From the NCBI RefSeq assembly GCF_002081825.1, contig NZ_MUKU01000038.1, positions 1-49,113 on the forward strand: a DNA stretch of 49,113 nucleotides. Reading direction: 5' to 3'. The notes below the pieces were generated by a model. It was not told the origin of the DNA. It ran no database searches and saw nothing but the letters and a program-made list of their open reading frames with translations. The position numbers and the translations under genes were made by a program. The stretch is from Chromobacterium haemolyticum. GTDB lineage: Bacteria > Pseudomonadota > Gammaproteobacteria > Burkholderiales > Chromobacteriaceae. Shown in pieces: positions 40,290 to 49,102 of the stretch (position 1 is its first letter; each line of letters opens with the position of its first letter).

Positions 40290-41183
40290 TCAGTCCCCGC
40301 TATTGACGTGGGCTACCACGATATTGCCCCGCCCCTGGTAGTGCAGGCCGTCGAAGGACAGCTTGCGCGCGATCAGGATGCCGCGACCGTGGCTGGACAT
40401 CAGCGAGGCGGGCTCGGCGTTCTGGTAACGCTCCCAATCGAAGCCCGCGCCCATGTCGCTGATAGTGAAACGCATCTGTTCCGGTTCGCGGCTGAAATCC
40501 ACGCAGACTTGGCGCAGTCCCAGCACTGGATCCTGCATGCGGAGAGCCAGCTCGGCCTCCCATTGCCCTTCGGCCATGTAGTGGCTTTTTTCGTCGAAGC
40601 TGATGTCCAGATTGCCGTGCTCGATGGCGTTGACCAGTAGTTCGAACAGACCGGTGGCCACACGCTCCGGATGGGCGCAGGTTTTGGCCAACAGGGCGGT
40701 GACGGTTTGGGCTTCCTTGTGGCTGCGGCAGGTGAAGGTGGCTTTGTTCAGATGACGCAAGGCGTCGACGTGCAGATTGGCCAGCTCCCGGAAATGGGCG
40801 TAGCGGTCCCAGTGGCCTATCGCCGCTTCGACAATGGCGAGCAGCATGTCGCGGGAAAACGGTTTGGTCAGGTAGTAGAAGGCCCCGGCGGCCAGCCCTT
40901 CCTGCACGCTGGAGGCCGCGCCCATGGCGGTTTGCATGATGACCGGCAAAAACTCAAGCCGCGGTTCGCTTTTGATCCGCTTGAGCACGTCGAAACCGCT
41001 GATGCCGGGCATCATCTTGTCCAGCAAAACGGTGGAGAAGGTTTCGCCTTCGCGTTGCAAGATGGCCAGTGCGGTTTCGCCGTCCTCCGCCTGGACCACT
41101 TCGTGGCCGGCGTCCTGCAGCAGCTCGGCCATCAGCTCCAGATTGAAGGGTTCGTCGTCAACGAGTAGTAGTTTGTGGGGCAT
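40290..41183 (-). CDS. response regulator with RsbW-like ATPase output domain
   Basis: A 297-residue protein. The receiver domain (1-125) has LLLVDDEPFN, the phospho-acceptor D55 in VLLDKMMPG, and the conserved lysine in YYLTKPFS. A helical linker leads to a C-terminal HATPase domain of the anti-sigma/SpoIIAB type (GLFELLVNAIEHGNLDIS N-box, ISDMGAGFDW and SSHGRGILIARKLSFD). Receivers ending in such ATPases usually steer partner-switching pathways; no sigma or anti-sigma-antagonist gene is seen here. The start overlaps the kinase 3' end by 26 bp. The open frame extends further upstream but there it is only a shadow of the kinase. Confidence 0.85.
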   Translation of the reverse strand: MPHKLLLVDDEPFNLELMAELLQDAGHEVVQAEDGETALAILQREGETFSTVLLDKMMPGISGFDVLKRIKSEPRLEFLPVIMQTAMGAASSVQEGLAAGAFYYLTKPFSRDMLLAIVEAAIGHWDRYAHFRELANLHVDALRHLNKATFTCRSHKEAQTVTALLAKTCAHPERVATGLFELLVNAIEHGNLDISFDEKSHYMAEGQWEAELALRMQDPVLGLRQVCVDFSREPEQMRFTISDMGAGFDWERYQNAEPASLMSSHGRGILIARKLSFDGLHYQGRGNIVVAHVNSGD

Positions 41184-43746
41184 GGTTGGTGTCCTCCGTG
41201 GCGCCGGCCGGCCGGGTGCGCGGAATGATGAAGGTGAACAGCGCGCCGTGTGTCGGCAAATTGCTGGCGAAGATGCGCCCATGGTGGGCAGTGATGATTT
41301 CGCGGCAAATGGCGAGCCCCAGGCCGGTGCCGCCGGCGCCGGTCTTGGTGCTGCTGCTCTGGATGAATTTGTCGAAAATGCTTTCCAGCTCGGACTCCGG
41401 CACGCCGGGGCCGGCGTCCTCCACGGTGACGAGGATGTTCTCGCCGTCGTCGTCCTGGCGCAAACAGGCGTTGACGCCGATTTCACCGCCGCGGGGGCTG
41501 AACTTGATGGCGTTGGACAACAGGTTGCGCATCACTTGGCCGATGCGGAAGGGATCGATGTCGGCGCTCAGCTGTTCCGACGAGCAGTTCAGATCGATGC
41601 GGATTTCGTTGAGCGCGGCCAGCGGCGTCATTTCGTCGCAGATATCGCGCAGGCATTGGCACAGATTGTTGCGGCTTATGGTGTATTCCATGCGGCCCAC
41701 TTCCATCTTGGCCAGGTCGAGCAAATCGTTGAGCAGCGTCAGCAGCCGGTTGCCGCTGCTCTGGATGCGGCTGAAGTATTGCGCCATCTTGTCGTCGTTC
41801 TGCCCGCGAGAGCGGGCCTGACCCATCTCGGTAAAGCCGAGGATGGCGTGCAGCGGCGTGCGCAGCTCATGGGACATATTGGCCAGGAATTCGGTTTTGG
41901 CGCGGCTGTTTTCCTCGGCCAGCACTTTGGCGTGGCGCAGGGTTTCCTCCAGCGCGCGCTGAGCGGAAAAGTCCTGGTACAGCCAGATGGTGCCAAGCTT
42001 AGGCACCGATGGGTTGATGGCCTTGCCGTACAGCCGGCACCAGAACAGCTTGCCGGTGCCGGTGCGCAGCCTTTGTTCGGTCTGCACCACCTTGCCATCG
42101 TTGAGCAGGCTGTACAGCGCTTTGCCGGTGCGCTCCCATTGTTCCGGCGATTCGAAGAAGGGCATCGTGCTGTGGCCCAGGATGGCTTCCTCGCGCTGCT
42201 CGAACAGGTCGAGAAAGGCGCGGTTCACCTGGAGCAGATTGCGATCCACGATGTAGGCCATCGCCATTGGGCTGGCGTCCAGCAGCGCGGACAGCTGGCG
42301 GCTTTGCACTTCCACCTGCTCGGCCAGGCTGTTTTTCAGCTCGATCAGCGCGGCTTCCTGTTCCTTGCGGATGGAAATGTCGCGGCAAACCACCACGTAG
42401 AACCAATCGTCCGGCAAAGTGACCCGGCTGAGAGACAACTCTACCGGCAGCAGATGCTCGTCGCTGCGGCGCAAGCTGGCTTCGAAGGGCCGGCCTTCAT
42501 GCTCTTGGGCGATGTGTTCGAAGCTGCGCGCCGGATTGCGGTCGTACAACTCGTCCAGCAGTTTGCCTATCGGCAGTTGACGCACCATGTCCGCCGATTG
42601 GCCGATCAAGCGTACCGCCGCCGGGTTGATCTGCAAGACCAGGCCTTGGTGGTCTATCAGGATGATGGCGTCGGAACTGGCCTGCAGGATGGCGCGTTGG
42701 CGCGCCTCGCTTTGCGCCAGCGCTTGCTCGGACATCACCCTGTCGTTGATTTGCTCGCGCAGCGTGCGCGTATTCATCTCCAGCTGCTGCTGGCTGCGCT
42801 TGAGCTGATCCTGCATCCGGCGGCGGGATTGGGCCTGTTGTTGCTGGAACCAGAACATCGCCAGCAAAAAGCCGGCGGTAGTGGCCAGGATGGCCCAGTG
42901 GGTCAGACGCATGCCGGGATCGGCCACGCCCTGCGGGTAAGCGCCGAATAAAATCTCGTTGCCGCCCAGATTGTGGCGGATGGTGTACAGGGGCGGCGTC
43001 GACGGCAGCGGCCGGGTGGGCTGAGAGTCCAGCAAGGGCGCGTCGGGCTGCTCTTGGGTCCAGGCGACAATGCGCACATGGCGCAAGGGGCTGGCGGTGC
43101 CGGGTTCGCGCTGGCTGTCCTGAATTAACTTGTCCTTGCGCAGATTCAACAGCAGCAGCGTGTTGTCGTCGTTTAGCCGCACCACGATGTCCAGACGGCT
43201 GCCGTTGCTGCCGGGCAGCGTGGTCGGCATCAGCACCGGCTGGGTGCTGTGGCGCGCCAGGTCCATTTTGCGACGGGCGTTGCCGACGCCGCCCAGGTCC
43301 AGGCCTTGGGGCAGGGCGTTGCTGTCGTCAGGCAGATAACTGGAAATTGGATAGTACAGCGGGCGGCGGGGGCTGGGCGCCAGATGCCGGTCCTGGAGCA
43401 CGCGAATACTGTTGGCGATGCGGCTCTCGAACGCCTCGCGCAGCTCCGGGCGCACATATTCGATGATGCCCAGCCCGCCGAAGGGCGTATCGTCGCGTAT
43501 GGTGCTGCGCGCTAACACGGCCAGAGAGCGTGGCTGAGGGCTGTTGGCCAGGCTTTGCGCCAGCACGGCGGAGTGGTCCAGCATCGCCTGCACTCGCACG
43601 CGCAGCAGTTCGGCGCTCAGTTCACCCCAGTAATGCTGACGGTCGATGAGCTCGGCGCGTTCATCGTTGATCATCAGCCAGTATTCGGCGGACAGCAGGC
43701 CGACGCTCAGCAGGCCGCTGACCAGCAGCGAGCTCAGGCGATTCAA
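41158..43746 (-). CDS. membrane sensor histidine kinase (CHASE-PAS-PAS-HisKA-HATPase)
   Basis: An 862-residue sensor kinase. One membrane helix at residues 5-23 and another near 285-305 bracket a periplasmic CHASE-type domain (FGGLGIIEYVRPELREAFES). Two PAS domains follow (AILQASSDAIILIDHQG and LLDASPMAMAYIVDRNLL). Next come the H-box ANMSHELRTPLHAILGFTEM with H626, the N-box MRNLLSNAIKFSPRGG, and VEDAGPGVP and GTGLGLAICREI. The only possible start before the parA stop is TTG at 43746, in the same frame as parA. It overlaps the response regulator gene, its likely partner. Confidence 0.86.
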   Translation of the reverse strand: MNRLSSLLVSGLLSVGLLSAEYWLMINDERAELIDRQHYWGELSAELLRVRVQAMLDHSAVLAQSLANSPQPRSLAVLARSTIRDDTPFGGLGIIEYVRPELREAFESRIANSIRVLQDRHLAPSPRRPLYYPISSYLPDDSNALPQGLDLGGVGNARRKMDLARHSTQPVLMPTTLPGSNGSRLDIVVRLNDDNTLLLLNLRKDKLIQDSQREPGTASPLRHVRIVAWTQEQPDAPLLDSQPTRPLPSTPPLYTIRHNLGGNEILFGAYPQGVADPGMRLTHWAILATTAGFLLAMFWFQQQQAQSRRRMQDQLKRSQQQLEMNTRTLREQINDRVMSEQALAQSEARQRAILQASSDAIILIDHQGLVLQINPAAVRLIGQSADMVRQLPIGKLLDELYDRNPARSFEHIAQEHEGRPFEASLRRSDEHLLPVELSLSRVTLPDDWFYVVVCRDISIRKEQEAALIELKNSLAEQVEVQSRQLSALLDASPMAMAYIVDRNLLQVNRAFLDLFEQREEAILGHSTMPFFESPEQWERTGKALYSLLNDGKVVQTEQRLRTGTGKLFWCRLYGKAINPSVPKLGTIWLYQDFSAQRALEETLRHAKVLAEENSRAKTEFLANMSHELRTPLHAILGFTEMGQARSRGQNDDKMAQYFSRIQSSGNRLLTLLNDLLDLAKMEVGRMEYTISRNNLCQCLRDICDEMTPLAALNEIRIDLNCSSEQLSADIDPFRIGQVMRNLLSNAIKFSPRGGEIGVNACLRQDDDGENILVTVEDAGPGVPESELESIFDKFIQSSSTKTGAGGTGLGLAICREIITAHHGRIFASNLPTHGALFTFIIPRTRPAGATEDTNHAPQTTTR

Positions 43747-43791
43747 GGAGAGCCGCCCCCGCGCGAGCCGACAGACGGCGATCCGGGGCGC

Positions 43792-44583
43792 TTAGGCTTG
43801 CCGCCCATCCCGCGCCAGCTCCTGATAAAGGGCCTCGAACTCGCGCGACAGTTTGTGGCGAGGGTCCAGGTACACCATGGGAAGCGCCGCATCGTGTGAC
43901 TCCCGGATTTTCACGGATGAAGACAGCGGAGAGGACAGCACCGGCAGGCCTTCTTGCTTAAGTTCCTCCACCAGGCGAACCGGCAAGCTGGCCCGGGCCT
44001 GAAACTGGTTGACCACGATGCCTTCAATGAACAGCTCGGGGTTGTGATCGGCGCGAATTTCCTCGGTGTTCACTCTCAGGTTATAGAGGGCCTGGCGGGA
44101 AAAGGCATCGCAGTCGAAGGGAATCAGGCAACGGTCAGCGGCGATCAAGGCCGAGCGGGTGAAGAAGTTCAAAGCCGGCGGGGTGTCGATCCAGATTTCG
44201 TCGAACTGGCCGCTCAAACTGTCCAGCGCCTCCTTGAGCTTGAACATTTTGTAGCGCGCTTCCAGCTTGCCCATCAGTTCGGCAAGGTCCGGGTGCGAGG
44301 CCAGCAGGCTGAGCCCGGGCAGCGGCGTGGCGCGGACGAAGTCAGACGGCTCCTTGCTGAACATGGAAATGCTCAGCATTTGCTCGAACAGGCCGGCCAG
44401 CGACGGCGCTTCGTCCCTAGCGGCGGATCCCATCAGGTAATGGCTGGCGTTGCCTTGCGGGTCCAGGTCCACCAACAGCACCCGTTTGCCCTGCTTGGCG
44501 GCGACGGCGGCCAGGTTGACGGTAATGGTGGATTTACCCACCCCCCCTTTTTGATTGAAGACCACTCGTCGGATCGCTTGCAT
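43792..44583 (-). CDS. ParA/MinD-family ATPase, orphan
   Basis: A 263-residue ATPase with a deviant Walker A, KGGVGKST (12-19), VLLVDLDPQGNAS as the A' motif, and DEIWIDTPPALNFFTRSALI as Walker B. The ATG at 44583 has GGAG six bases upstream. No parB or parS-like site is nearby. It lies between a lipoprotein gene and a sensor kinase gene on the same strand. ParA proteins outside plasmid loci often place chemoreceptor arrays or other large complexes; here it may position the kinase signalling complex, which is inference. Confidence 0.88.
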   Translation of the reverse strand: MQAIRRVVFNQKGGVGKSTITVNLAAVAAKQGKRVLLVDLDPQGNASHYLMGSAARDEAPSLAGLFEQMLSISMFSKEPSDFVRATPLPGLSLLASHPDLAELMGKLEARYKMFKLKEALDSLSGQFDEIWIDTPPALNFFTRSALIAADRCLIPFDCDAFSRQALYNLRVNTEEIRADHNPELFIEGIVVNQFQARASLPVRLVEELKQEGLPVLSSPLSSSVKIRESHDAALPMVYLDPRHKLSREFEALYQELARDGRQA

Positions 44584-44694
44584 GGGTGCTCCAGGCATGG
44601 GGCCGGTTGGGCGGCGGGGCCGCTACGCAGAAGACGTCCGCTCGCGTTTGGCGCGCCGCGGGGCCGGGCCGCGAGCGGGCAGGGTAAAGCGGGT

Positions 44695-45177
44695 TCAGAA
44701 CCCCGGGTCGCCCTTGCATACCAGCAACATTTGTTGATAGCTGGCCGAATTCTGCACCACCGGCATAGGTTTTATCTGAGCGTCATTATAGGTGAAGCTG
44801 GCGATCTGGCGGCCGTTCTCATCGAACAACACCATGTCCAGCAGGCGGAAAGTGCGTTGCGAGCAGTCTATCTGCCAAGTATTGATCGACACCTTGTGGC
44901 GCGGCGTGGACAGGAAGTTTTCCTTCTTCAGATTGAAGATGGTCTTGCGGTCTCGGAAACTGACCACTTGGCCCTGTTTGCGGACCGACAACTTGTCCAG
45001 CTCGTTCAGAATGTTGCCGTTGGGGGAAACCCCCAGATTTTGCCATTCGGCGTTGGCCGGGCTGGCGCCGGATTGAACAGGCTTGCCGACGGTCGACGGG
45101 CTGGGTGCTTTGCTGGGGGCGCTGGCGCAGCCGCTGATCACTGCGGCCGCCAACAGGACGGGCCAAATATTACGCAT
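44695..45177 (-). CDS. lipoprotein with surface-adhesin E-like domain
   Basis: A 160-residue lipoprotein: signal MRNIWPVLLAAAVISGC with a lipobox ending at C17, then an 80-residue linker-plus-domain. Sequences WQNLGVSPNGNILNELDKLS, TPRHKVSINTWQIDCSQRTF and RLLDMVLFDENGRQIASFTY resemble the Haemophilus protein E/surface-adhesin E domain, small secreted folds with a disulfide. GGAGG precedes the ATG. It is 111 bp upstream of parA on the same strand and may be part of the signalling operon. Which membrane it sits in is not certain. Confidence 0.75.
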   Translation of the reverse strand: MRNIWPVLLAAAVISGCASAPSKAPSPSTVGKPVQSGASPANAEWQNLGVSPNGNILNELDKLSVRKQGQVVSFRDRKTIFNLKKENFLSTPRHKVSINTWQIDCSQRTFRLLDMVLFDENGRQIASFTYNDAQIKPMPVVQNSASYQQMLLVCKGDPGF

Positions 45178-45365
45178 TGATGCCTCCACGAAATCGTCGG
45201 TCAGTGTCGCACAGCGGAAGAAAGGCTCCAAGCCTGGCGCGCGGAGCGGTTTGGGCGGCGCCGGACGGAGGCTGTCGATTGGAAGCCTTCGACAGCATTG
45301 CACCGCAAAAAATCCTCAATGCCATGTAAGTATTTTTTTACAAAAGAACGCCAAAAATAAATGTA

Positions 45366-45484
45366 AAAAACGGAACTTCGCGAGTGTCCCACAGGTCCAT
45401 GGTAGTGCGAGAGCATTTTTCCTCTTCGTTTCACATTGTCTCCATCCAACTTTATGGCCGCTGCACTCCAGCGGCCCTTTTTTT
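45366..45484 (+). ncRNA. candidate small RNA upstream of recQ
   Basis: No gene on the plus strand lies between comEC (ending 40209) and here, yet a strong intrinsic terminator (45456-45484) exists with no upstream plus-strand gene to serve. An AT-rich stretch that could hold a promoter lies at 45337-45365. The intervening 90-110 bases contain a small hairpin with GAGA loop (AGTGC-GAGA-GCATT) and a CCATGG block. I do not recognise a known RNA family. The 5' end is a guess. Confidence 0.35.
45456..45484 (+). terminator. strong intrinsic terminator
   Basis: GGCCGCTG (45456-45463) pairs perfectly with CAGCGGCC (45469-45476) around a 5-base loop and is followed by C and seven T. The T-run is only on the plus strand, so it ends a plus-strand transcript that starts in the intergenic region upstream of recQ. 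Confidence 0.88.
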
Positions 45485-45558
45485 GCCCATTGCGCCCGAG
45501 ACGGGACGCTGCCGGCCACTTGCCGTACAATAGTCCCCTTCTCGCAAGAAGACGGCTT

Positions 45559-47364
45559 ATGCAGGACGCGCTCTCCCTACTCAATAATATCTTCGGCTAT
45601 CCCGAATTCCGCGGGCAGCAAGGGGAGATTGTCGATCACGTCGCCCAGGGCGGCCACGCGCTGGTGCTGATGCCCACCGGCGGCGGCAAAAGCCTCTGTT
45701 TCCAGATCCCCGCGCTGATGCGTCCGGGCGTCGCCATCGTGGTGTCGCCGCTGATCGCGCTGATGCAGGACCAAGTGGCTACCCTGGTGGAACAGGGCGT
45801 GGCCGCCGCCTGTCTCAATTCCGCCACCCCGCTGGACGAAGCGCGCGACATTGCGCGCCAGGCGCGCGCCGGCTCGCTGGACCTCTTGTACGTGGCGCCG
45901 GAACGCTTGCTGACGCCGCGCTTCCAAGAGTTCGTATCGCAGTTGAACATCAGCCTGTTCGCCATCGACGAAGCGCATTGCGTCAGCCACTGGGGCCATG
46001 ACTTCCGTCCGGAATACCAGCAATTGGGTTTCCTCGCTGAACGTTTCCCGCAAGTGCCGCGCATCGCCCTGACCGCCACCGCCGACGAACAAACCCGCGC
46101 CGACATCATTGATTATTTGAAGCTGCAGGACGCGCGCGTCTTTCTATCCAGCTTCGACCGGCCCAATCTGTTCTACCAAGTGGTGGAAAAGCACAACGCC
46201 AAGAAGCAGCTGCTCGACTTCATCCGCAACGAATACCCGGGCAGCGCCGGCATCGTCTACTGCCTGTCGCGCAAGCGCGTGGAAGACACCGCGCAATGGT
46301 TGTGCGACAACGGCATTCACGCGCTGCCCTACCACGCCGGTCTCAGCCATCAGCAGCGCGAGACGAATCAGCGCGAATTCCTGCGCGACGAAGGCGTGGT
46401 CATGGTGGCCACCGTCGCCTTCGGCATGGGCATAGACAAGCCGGACGTGCGCTTCGTCGCCCATATCGACATGCCCAAGAGCCCGGAGAACTTCTATCAG
46501 GAATCCGGCCGCGCCGGCCGCGACGGCCTGCCCGCCGCCAGTTGGCTGTGCTACGGACTCAACGACGTGGTGCAACTGCGGCAAATGATAGAGGGCGGGG
46601 AAATGGCCGAACTGCAAAAGCAGGTGGAATTAGGCAAGCTTGACGCCATGCTGGCCTTCTGCGAAGCCGCGTCCTGTCGCCGCCAGCACATCCTGGCGCA
46701 TTTCGGCGAACAGAGTCGCCCTTGCGGCCATTGCGACAACTGTCTGCATCCGCCCATCACCTTCGACGCCACCGTGGCGGTGCAAAAGCTGCTGTCCTGC
46801 ATTTACCGGGTGGAGCAGCGCTTTTCCGCCGGCCATGTGATCGACGTGCTGCTGGGCCGCGCCAATCAAAGCGTTGGCCATTACGGCCACGATAAGCTGT
46901 CCACCTTCGGCATCGGCCGCGATTACAACCAACGCGTCTGGCGCTCCATCGTTCGCCAACTGGTAGCGCGCAAGCTGCTGCATGTCGACATCGCCCGCGG
47001 CCAATCGCTGGTGTTGAGCGATGAATGCCGCGGCGTGCTTAAAGGTCAGGAAAAAGTCTATCTGCGGCCGGTGGCCGACGACAAAGCGTCGCGCAGCACA
47101 GCCAGCGCCGACCGTTGGCTGCGCACCGAACGCGAAGAGCGGCTGTGGCAGGCGCTGCGCGGCTGGCGCCGACAAATGGCGGACGAACACAATGTGCCGG
47201 CCTACGCGGTGTTCTCCGACCGCACCTTGCGAGACCTGGTGGAAAAGCATCCGACTTCCCGTGCCGGCCTGGCCAAGGTCTATGGCTTGGGGGAACTCAA
47301 GCTGGCGCGCTACGGCGAGGCGCTGCTCGAATTATTGAGCGCGGCGGCGGCCGAGGCGGGCTGA
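45559..47364 (+). CDS. recQ: ATP-dependent DNA helicase RecQ
   Basis: A 601-residue helicase that unwinds DNA 3'-5' in recombination and repair. Helicase motifs are [12 protein letters not shown] (Walker A), [17 protein letters not shown] (DEAH plus aromatic loop), and [13 protein letters not shown] (motif VI). An RQC zinc site follows ([18 protein letters not shown]), then winged helix, and a C-terminal HRDC domain ([20 protein letters not shown]). The full-length protein starts at the ATG at 45559; 41 open codons upstream run through the terminator and are not used. Normal length and all domains present. Confidence 0.95.
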   Translation: MQDALSLLNNIFGYPEFRGQQGEIVDHVAQGGHALVLMPTGGGKSLCFQIPALMRPGVAIVVSPLIALMQDQVATLVEQGVAAACLNSATPLDEARDIARQARAGSLDLLYVAPERLLTPRFQEFVSQLNISLFAIDEAHCVSHWGHDFRPEYQQLGFLAERFPQVPRIALTATADEQTRADIIDYLKLQDARVFLSSFDRPNLFYQVVEKHNAKKQLLDFIRNEYPGSAGIVYCLSRKRVEDTAQWLCDNGIHALPYHAGLSHQQRETNQREFLRDEGVVMVATVAFGMGIDKPDVRFVAHIDMPKSPENFYQESGRAGRDGLPAASWLCYGLNDVVQLRQMIEGGEMAELQKQVELGKLDAMLAFCEAASCRRQHILAHFGEQSRPCGHCDNCLHPPITFDATVAVQKLLSCIYRVEQRFSAGHVIDVLLGRANQSVGHYGHDKLSTFGIGRDYNQRVWRSIVRQLVARKLLHVDIARGQSLVLSDECRGVLKGQEKVYLRPVADDKASRSTASADRWLRTEREERLWQALRGWRRQMADEHNVPAYAVFSDRTLRDLVEKHPTSRAGLAKVYGLGELKLARYGEALLELLSAAAAEAG

Positions 47365-47448
47365 TTCGCCAGCCGTTTTAGTTTCCAGTCCGGCGGAACA
47401 AATCCGCTACAATCGATGCGAATAATATTGATTGATCTGGAGCGATAG

Positions 47449-48666
47449 ATGGCAGTAAACCTCAAGCCTGTCAGCGGCGAACATCTCTTCCCCATTCCCG
47501 GCGTGGAACTGAGCGTCGCCGCCGCCGGCATCAAGAAAGCCGACCGCAACGACGTGCTGGTCATCCGTCTGGACAAGGGCAACACCGTTGCCGGCGTGTT
47601 CACCCAAAACCGCTTTTGCGCCGCGCCGGTGCAAATCTGTAAAAAGCATCTGGACGCCGGCGTGCAAATCCGCGCGCTGGTCGTCAACACCGGCAACGCC
47701 AACGCCGGCACCGGCGAACAAGGCCGTAGCGACGCGCTGCAAGTCTGCCGGACGCTGGCCGATGAGCTGGGCTGCCAACCTGAACAGATTCTGCCCTTCT
47801 CCACCGGCGTGATTCTGGAGCCGTTGCCGGTAGACAAGATCACCGTGGCGCTGCCGGGCCGACAAGGCGCGGACTGGGCCGACGCCGCCCGCGCCATCAT
47901 GACAACGGACACCGCGCCCAAAGCGGTCAGCGCCCGCCTGACGCTGGAGGGCCACCCGGTCAACATCACCGGCATCTCCAAAGGCGCTGGCATGATCCAT
48001 CCCAATATGGCCACCATGCTGGGCTTCATCGCCACCGACGCCGCGGTAACCCGTCCGGTGCTGCGTCAATTGGTGAAGGAAGTGGCCGATGTTTCCTTTA
48101 ACTGCATCTCAGTGGACGGCGACACCTCCACCAACGACAGCTTCATCCTGATCTCCACCGGTCAGAGCGGCGGTCCGTTGATCGATTCTCCGCAGCAGGC
48201 AGCCTACCAAGCGTTAAAGGTGGAACTGGTTCAAGTCGCCACGGCGTTGGCCCAGGCCATCGTCCGCGACGGAGAGGGCGCCACCAAGTTCATCACCGTC
48301 AAGGTCGAGGGCGGTCGCTCGTTCGAAGAATGCAAGGACGTCGCTTACGCCATCGCGCGTTCCCCGCTAGTGAAAACCGCTTTCTTCGCCTCCGATCCCA
48401 ATCTAGGGCGCCTCTTGTGCGCCATCGGCTACGCTGGGGTGCAGGACCTGGATGTTGATCGGCTGGAGCTGTATCTGGACGATGTGCTGGTCGCCGTCAA
48501 CGGCGGACGCAATCCTCTATATAAAGAAGAAGACGGCCAGCGCGTGATGGCCCAGCCGGAAATCCTTGTGCGGGTGAACTTGGGGCGCGGCGCGGCGGGG
48601 GCTACGGTCTGGACCTGCGACTTCTCTTATGATTATGTGAAAATCAATGCGGACTACCGCAGCTGA
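47449..48666 (+). CDS. argJ: bifunctional ornithine acetyltransferase / N-acetylglutamate synthase ArgJ
   Basis: A 405-residue enzyme of the cyclic arginine pathway: it moves acetyl from N-acetylornithine to glutamate, regenerating N-acetylglutamate. The self-cleavage site is intact: [20 protein letters not shown] with the nucleophile T189, which splits the chain into alpha and beta subunits. [11 protein letters not shown] and [18 protein letters not shown] are further family motifs. CTGGAG lies before the ATG; TACAAT at 47408 is a possible -10. It is followed by a clear terminator and lies 440 bp upstream of the 16S rRNA gene. Confidence 0.95.
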   Translation: MAVNLKPVSGEHLFPIPGVELSVAAAGIKKADRNDVLVIRLDKGNTVAGVFTQNRFCAAPVQICKKHLDAGVQIRALVVNTGNANAGTGEQGRSDALQVCRTLADELGCQPEQILPFSTGVILEPLPVDKITVALPGRQGADWADAARAIMTTDTAPKAVSARLTLEGHPVNITGISKGAGMIHPNMATMLGFIATDAAVTRPVLRQLVKEVADVSFNCISVDGDTSTNDSFILISTGQSGGPLIDSPQQAAYQALKVELVQVATALAQAIVRDGEGATKFITVKVEGGRSFEECKDVAYAIARSPLVKTAFFASDPNLGRLLCAIGYAGVQDLDVDRLELYLDDVLVAVNGGRNPLYKEEDGQRVMAQPEILVRVNLGRGAAGATVWTCDFSYDYVKINADYRS

Positions 48667-48690
48667 ACAAGGCTTTTGAGCCATCTTGGC

Positions 48691-48718
48691 GTGGGCGCCT
48701 ACCTGAAAGCCGGCGCCC
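48691..48718 (+). terminator. GC hairpin after argJ
   Basis: GGGCGCC and GGCGCCC form a 7-bp stem with a 12-base loop right after argJ, without a T-run. It lies just ahead of the strong terminator and may assist it. Confidence 0.4.
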
Positions 48719-48727
48719 ATTTCAGTA

Positions 48728-48753
48728 AAAGCCCCGGTTTACGGGGCTTTTTC
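48728..48753 (+). terminator. intrinsic terminator of argJ
   Basis: AAGCCCCG (48729-48736) pairs with CGGGGCTT (48742-48749) around GTTTA and is followed by TTT. This classic rho-independent terminator separates argJ from the rRNA operon promoter. Confidence 0.9.
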
Positions 48754-48781
48754 GCATTTAGTTCGCCCCCTTGGAGCAAGG

Positions 48782-48818
48782 TTAGGCAGGGGGTACGGAA
48801 GAAATCGCTCCTGCCTAA
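48782..48818. repeat. 9-bp perfect inverted repeat upstream of rrn promoter
   Basis: TTAGGCAGG (48782-48790) and CCTGCCTAA (48810-48818) are separated by 19 bases. No T-run follows. It may be a protein-binding site for upstream activation of the rRNA promoter or an extra hairpin. Confidence 0.5.
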
Positions 48819-48893
48819 TAATGACCGGTTCTTTACAAATCAAAGGTTTGTAGGTTTTGTTTGCGGAAATGGCGGTTTTTCTCGCAAAAGGTG

Positions 48894-48922
48894 TTGACGG
48901 GTTTAGGGGCGTGACGTATAGT
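48894..48922 (+). promoter_or_regulatory. rRNA operon promoter
   Basis: TTGACG (48894-48899) and TATAGT (48917-48922) with an optimal 17-base spacer, preceded by an AT-rich stretch that may act as an UP element. The bases after the -10 (TCGCCTCC) form a GC-rich discriminator, as expected of stringently controlled rRNA promoters. Transcription would start near 48929, about 175 bases before mature 16S. Confidence 0.85.
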
Positions 48923-48976
48923 TCGCCTCCTCAGCAGACAACGCAGCGGCGGAAACGAAACGCAGCGATCTGCACC

Positions 48977-48990
48977 GATCTTTAACAAAA
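48977..48990 (+). promoter_or_regulatory. boxA antitermination site in rRNA leader
   Basis: GATCTTTAACAAAA matches the boxA core (CTTTAACA) found in rRNA leaders, where Nus factors bind to prevent early termination. Position in the leader, about 115 bases before 16S, is as usual. Confidence 0.75.
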
Positions 48991-49102
48991 CGAATAACCG
49001 ATAGGTGTAAGTGCTCGGTCGATGGCCAAACACTTGCACTGCAAGACGAGAGATATCTTGATGTTTCTTTGATCTTGCGTGCCAGAAAATTTGCTTGGAA
49101 TT

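Larger units (their letters stand above)
45178..45558. other. intergenic region with AT-rich promoter island and candidate small RNA
   Basis: About 380 bp between divergent lipoprotein and recQ genes. Positions 45325-45370 are AT-rich, with TTTACA on both strands (plus 45337; minus around 45367), so promoters could fire both ways. The plus strand ends in a strong terminator at 45456-45484. A TACAAT at 45526 is a possible -10 for recQ. Confidence 0.55.
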
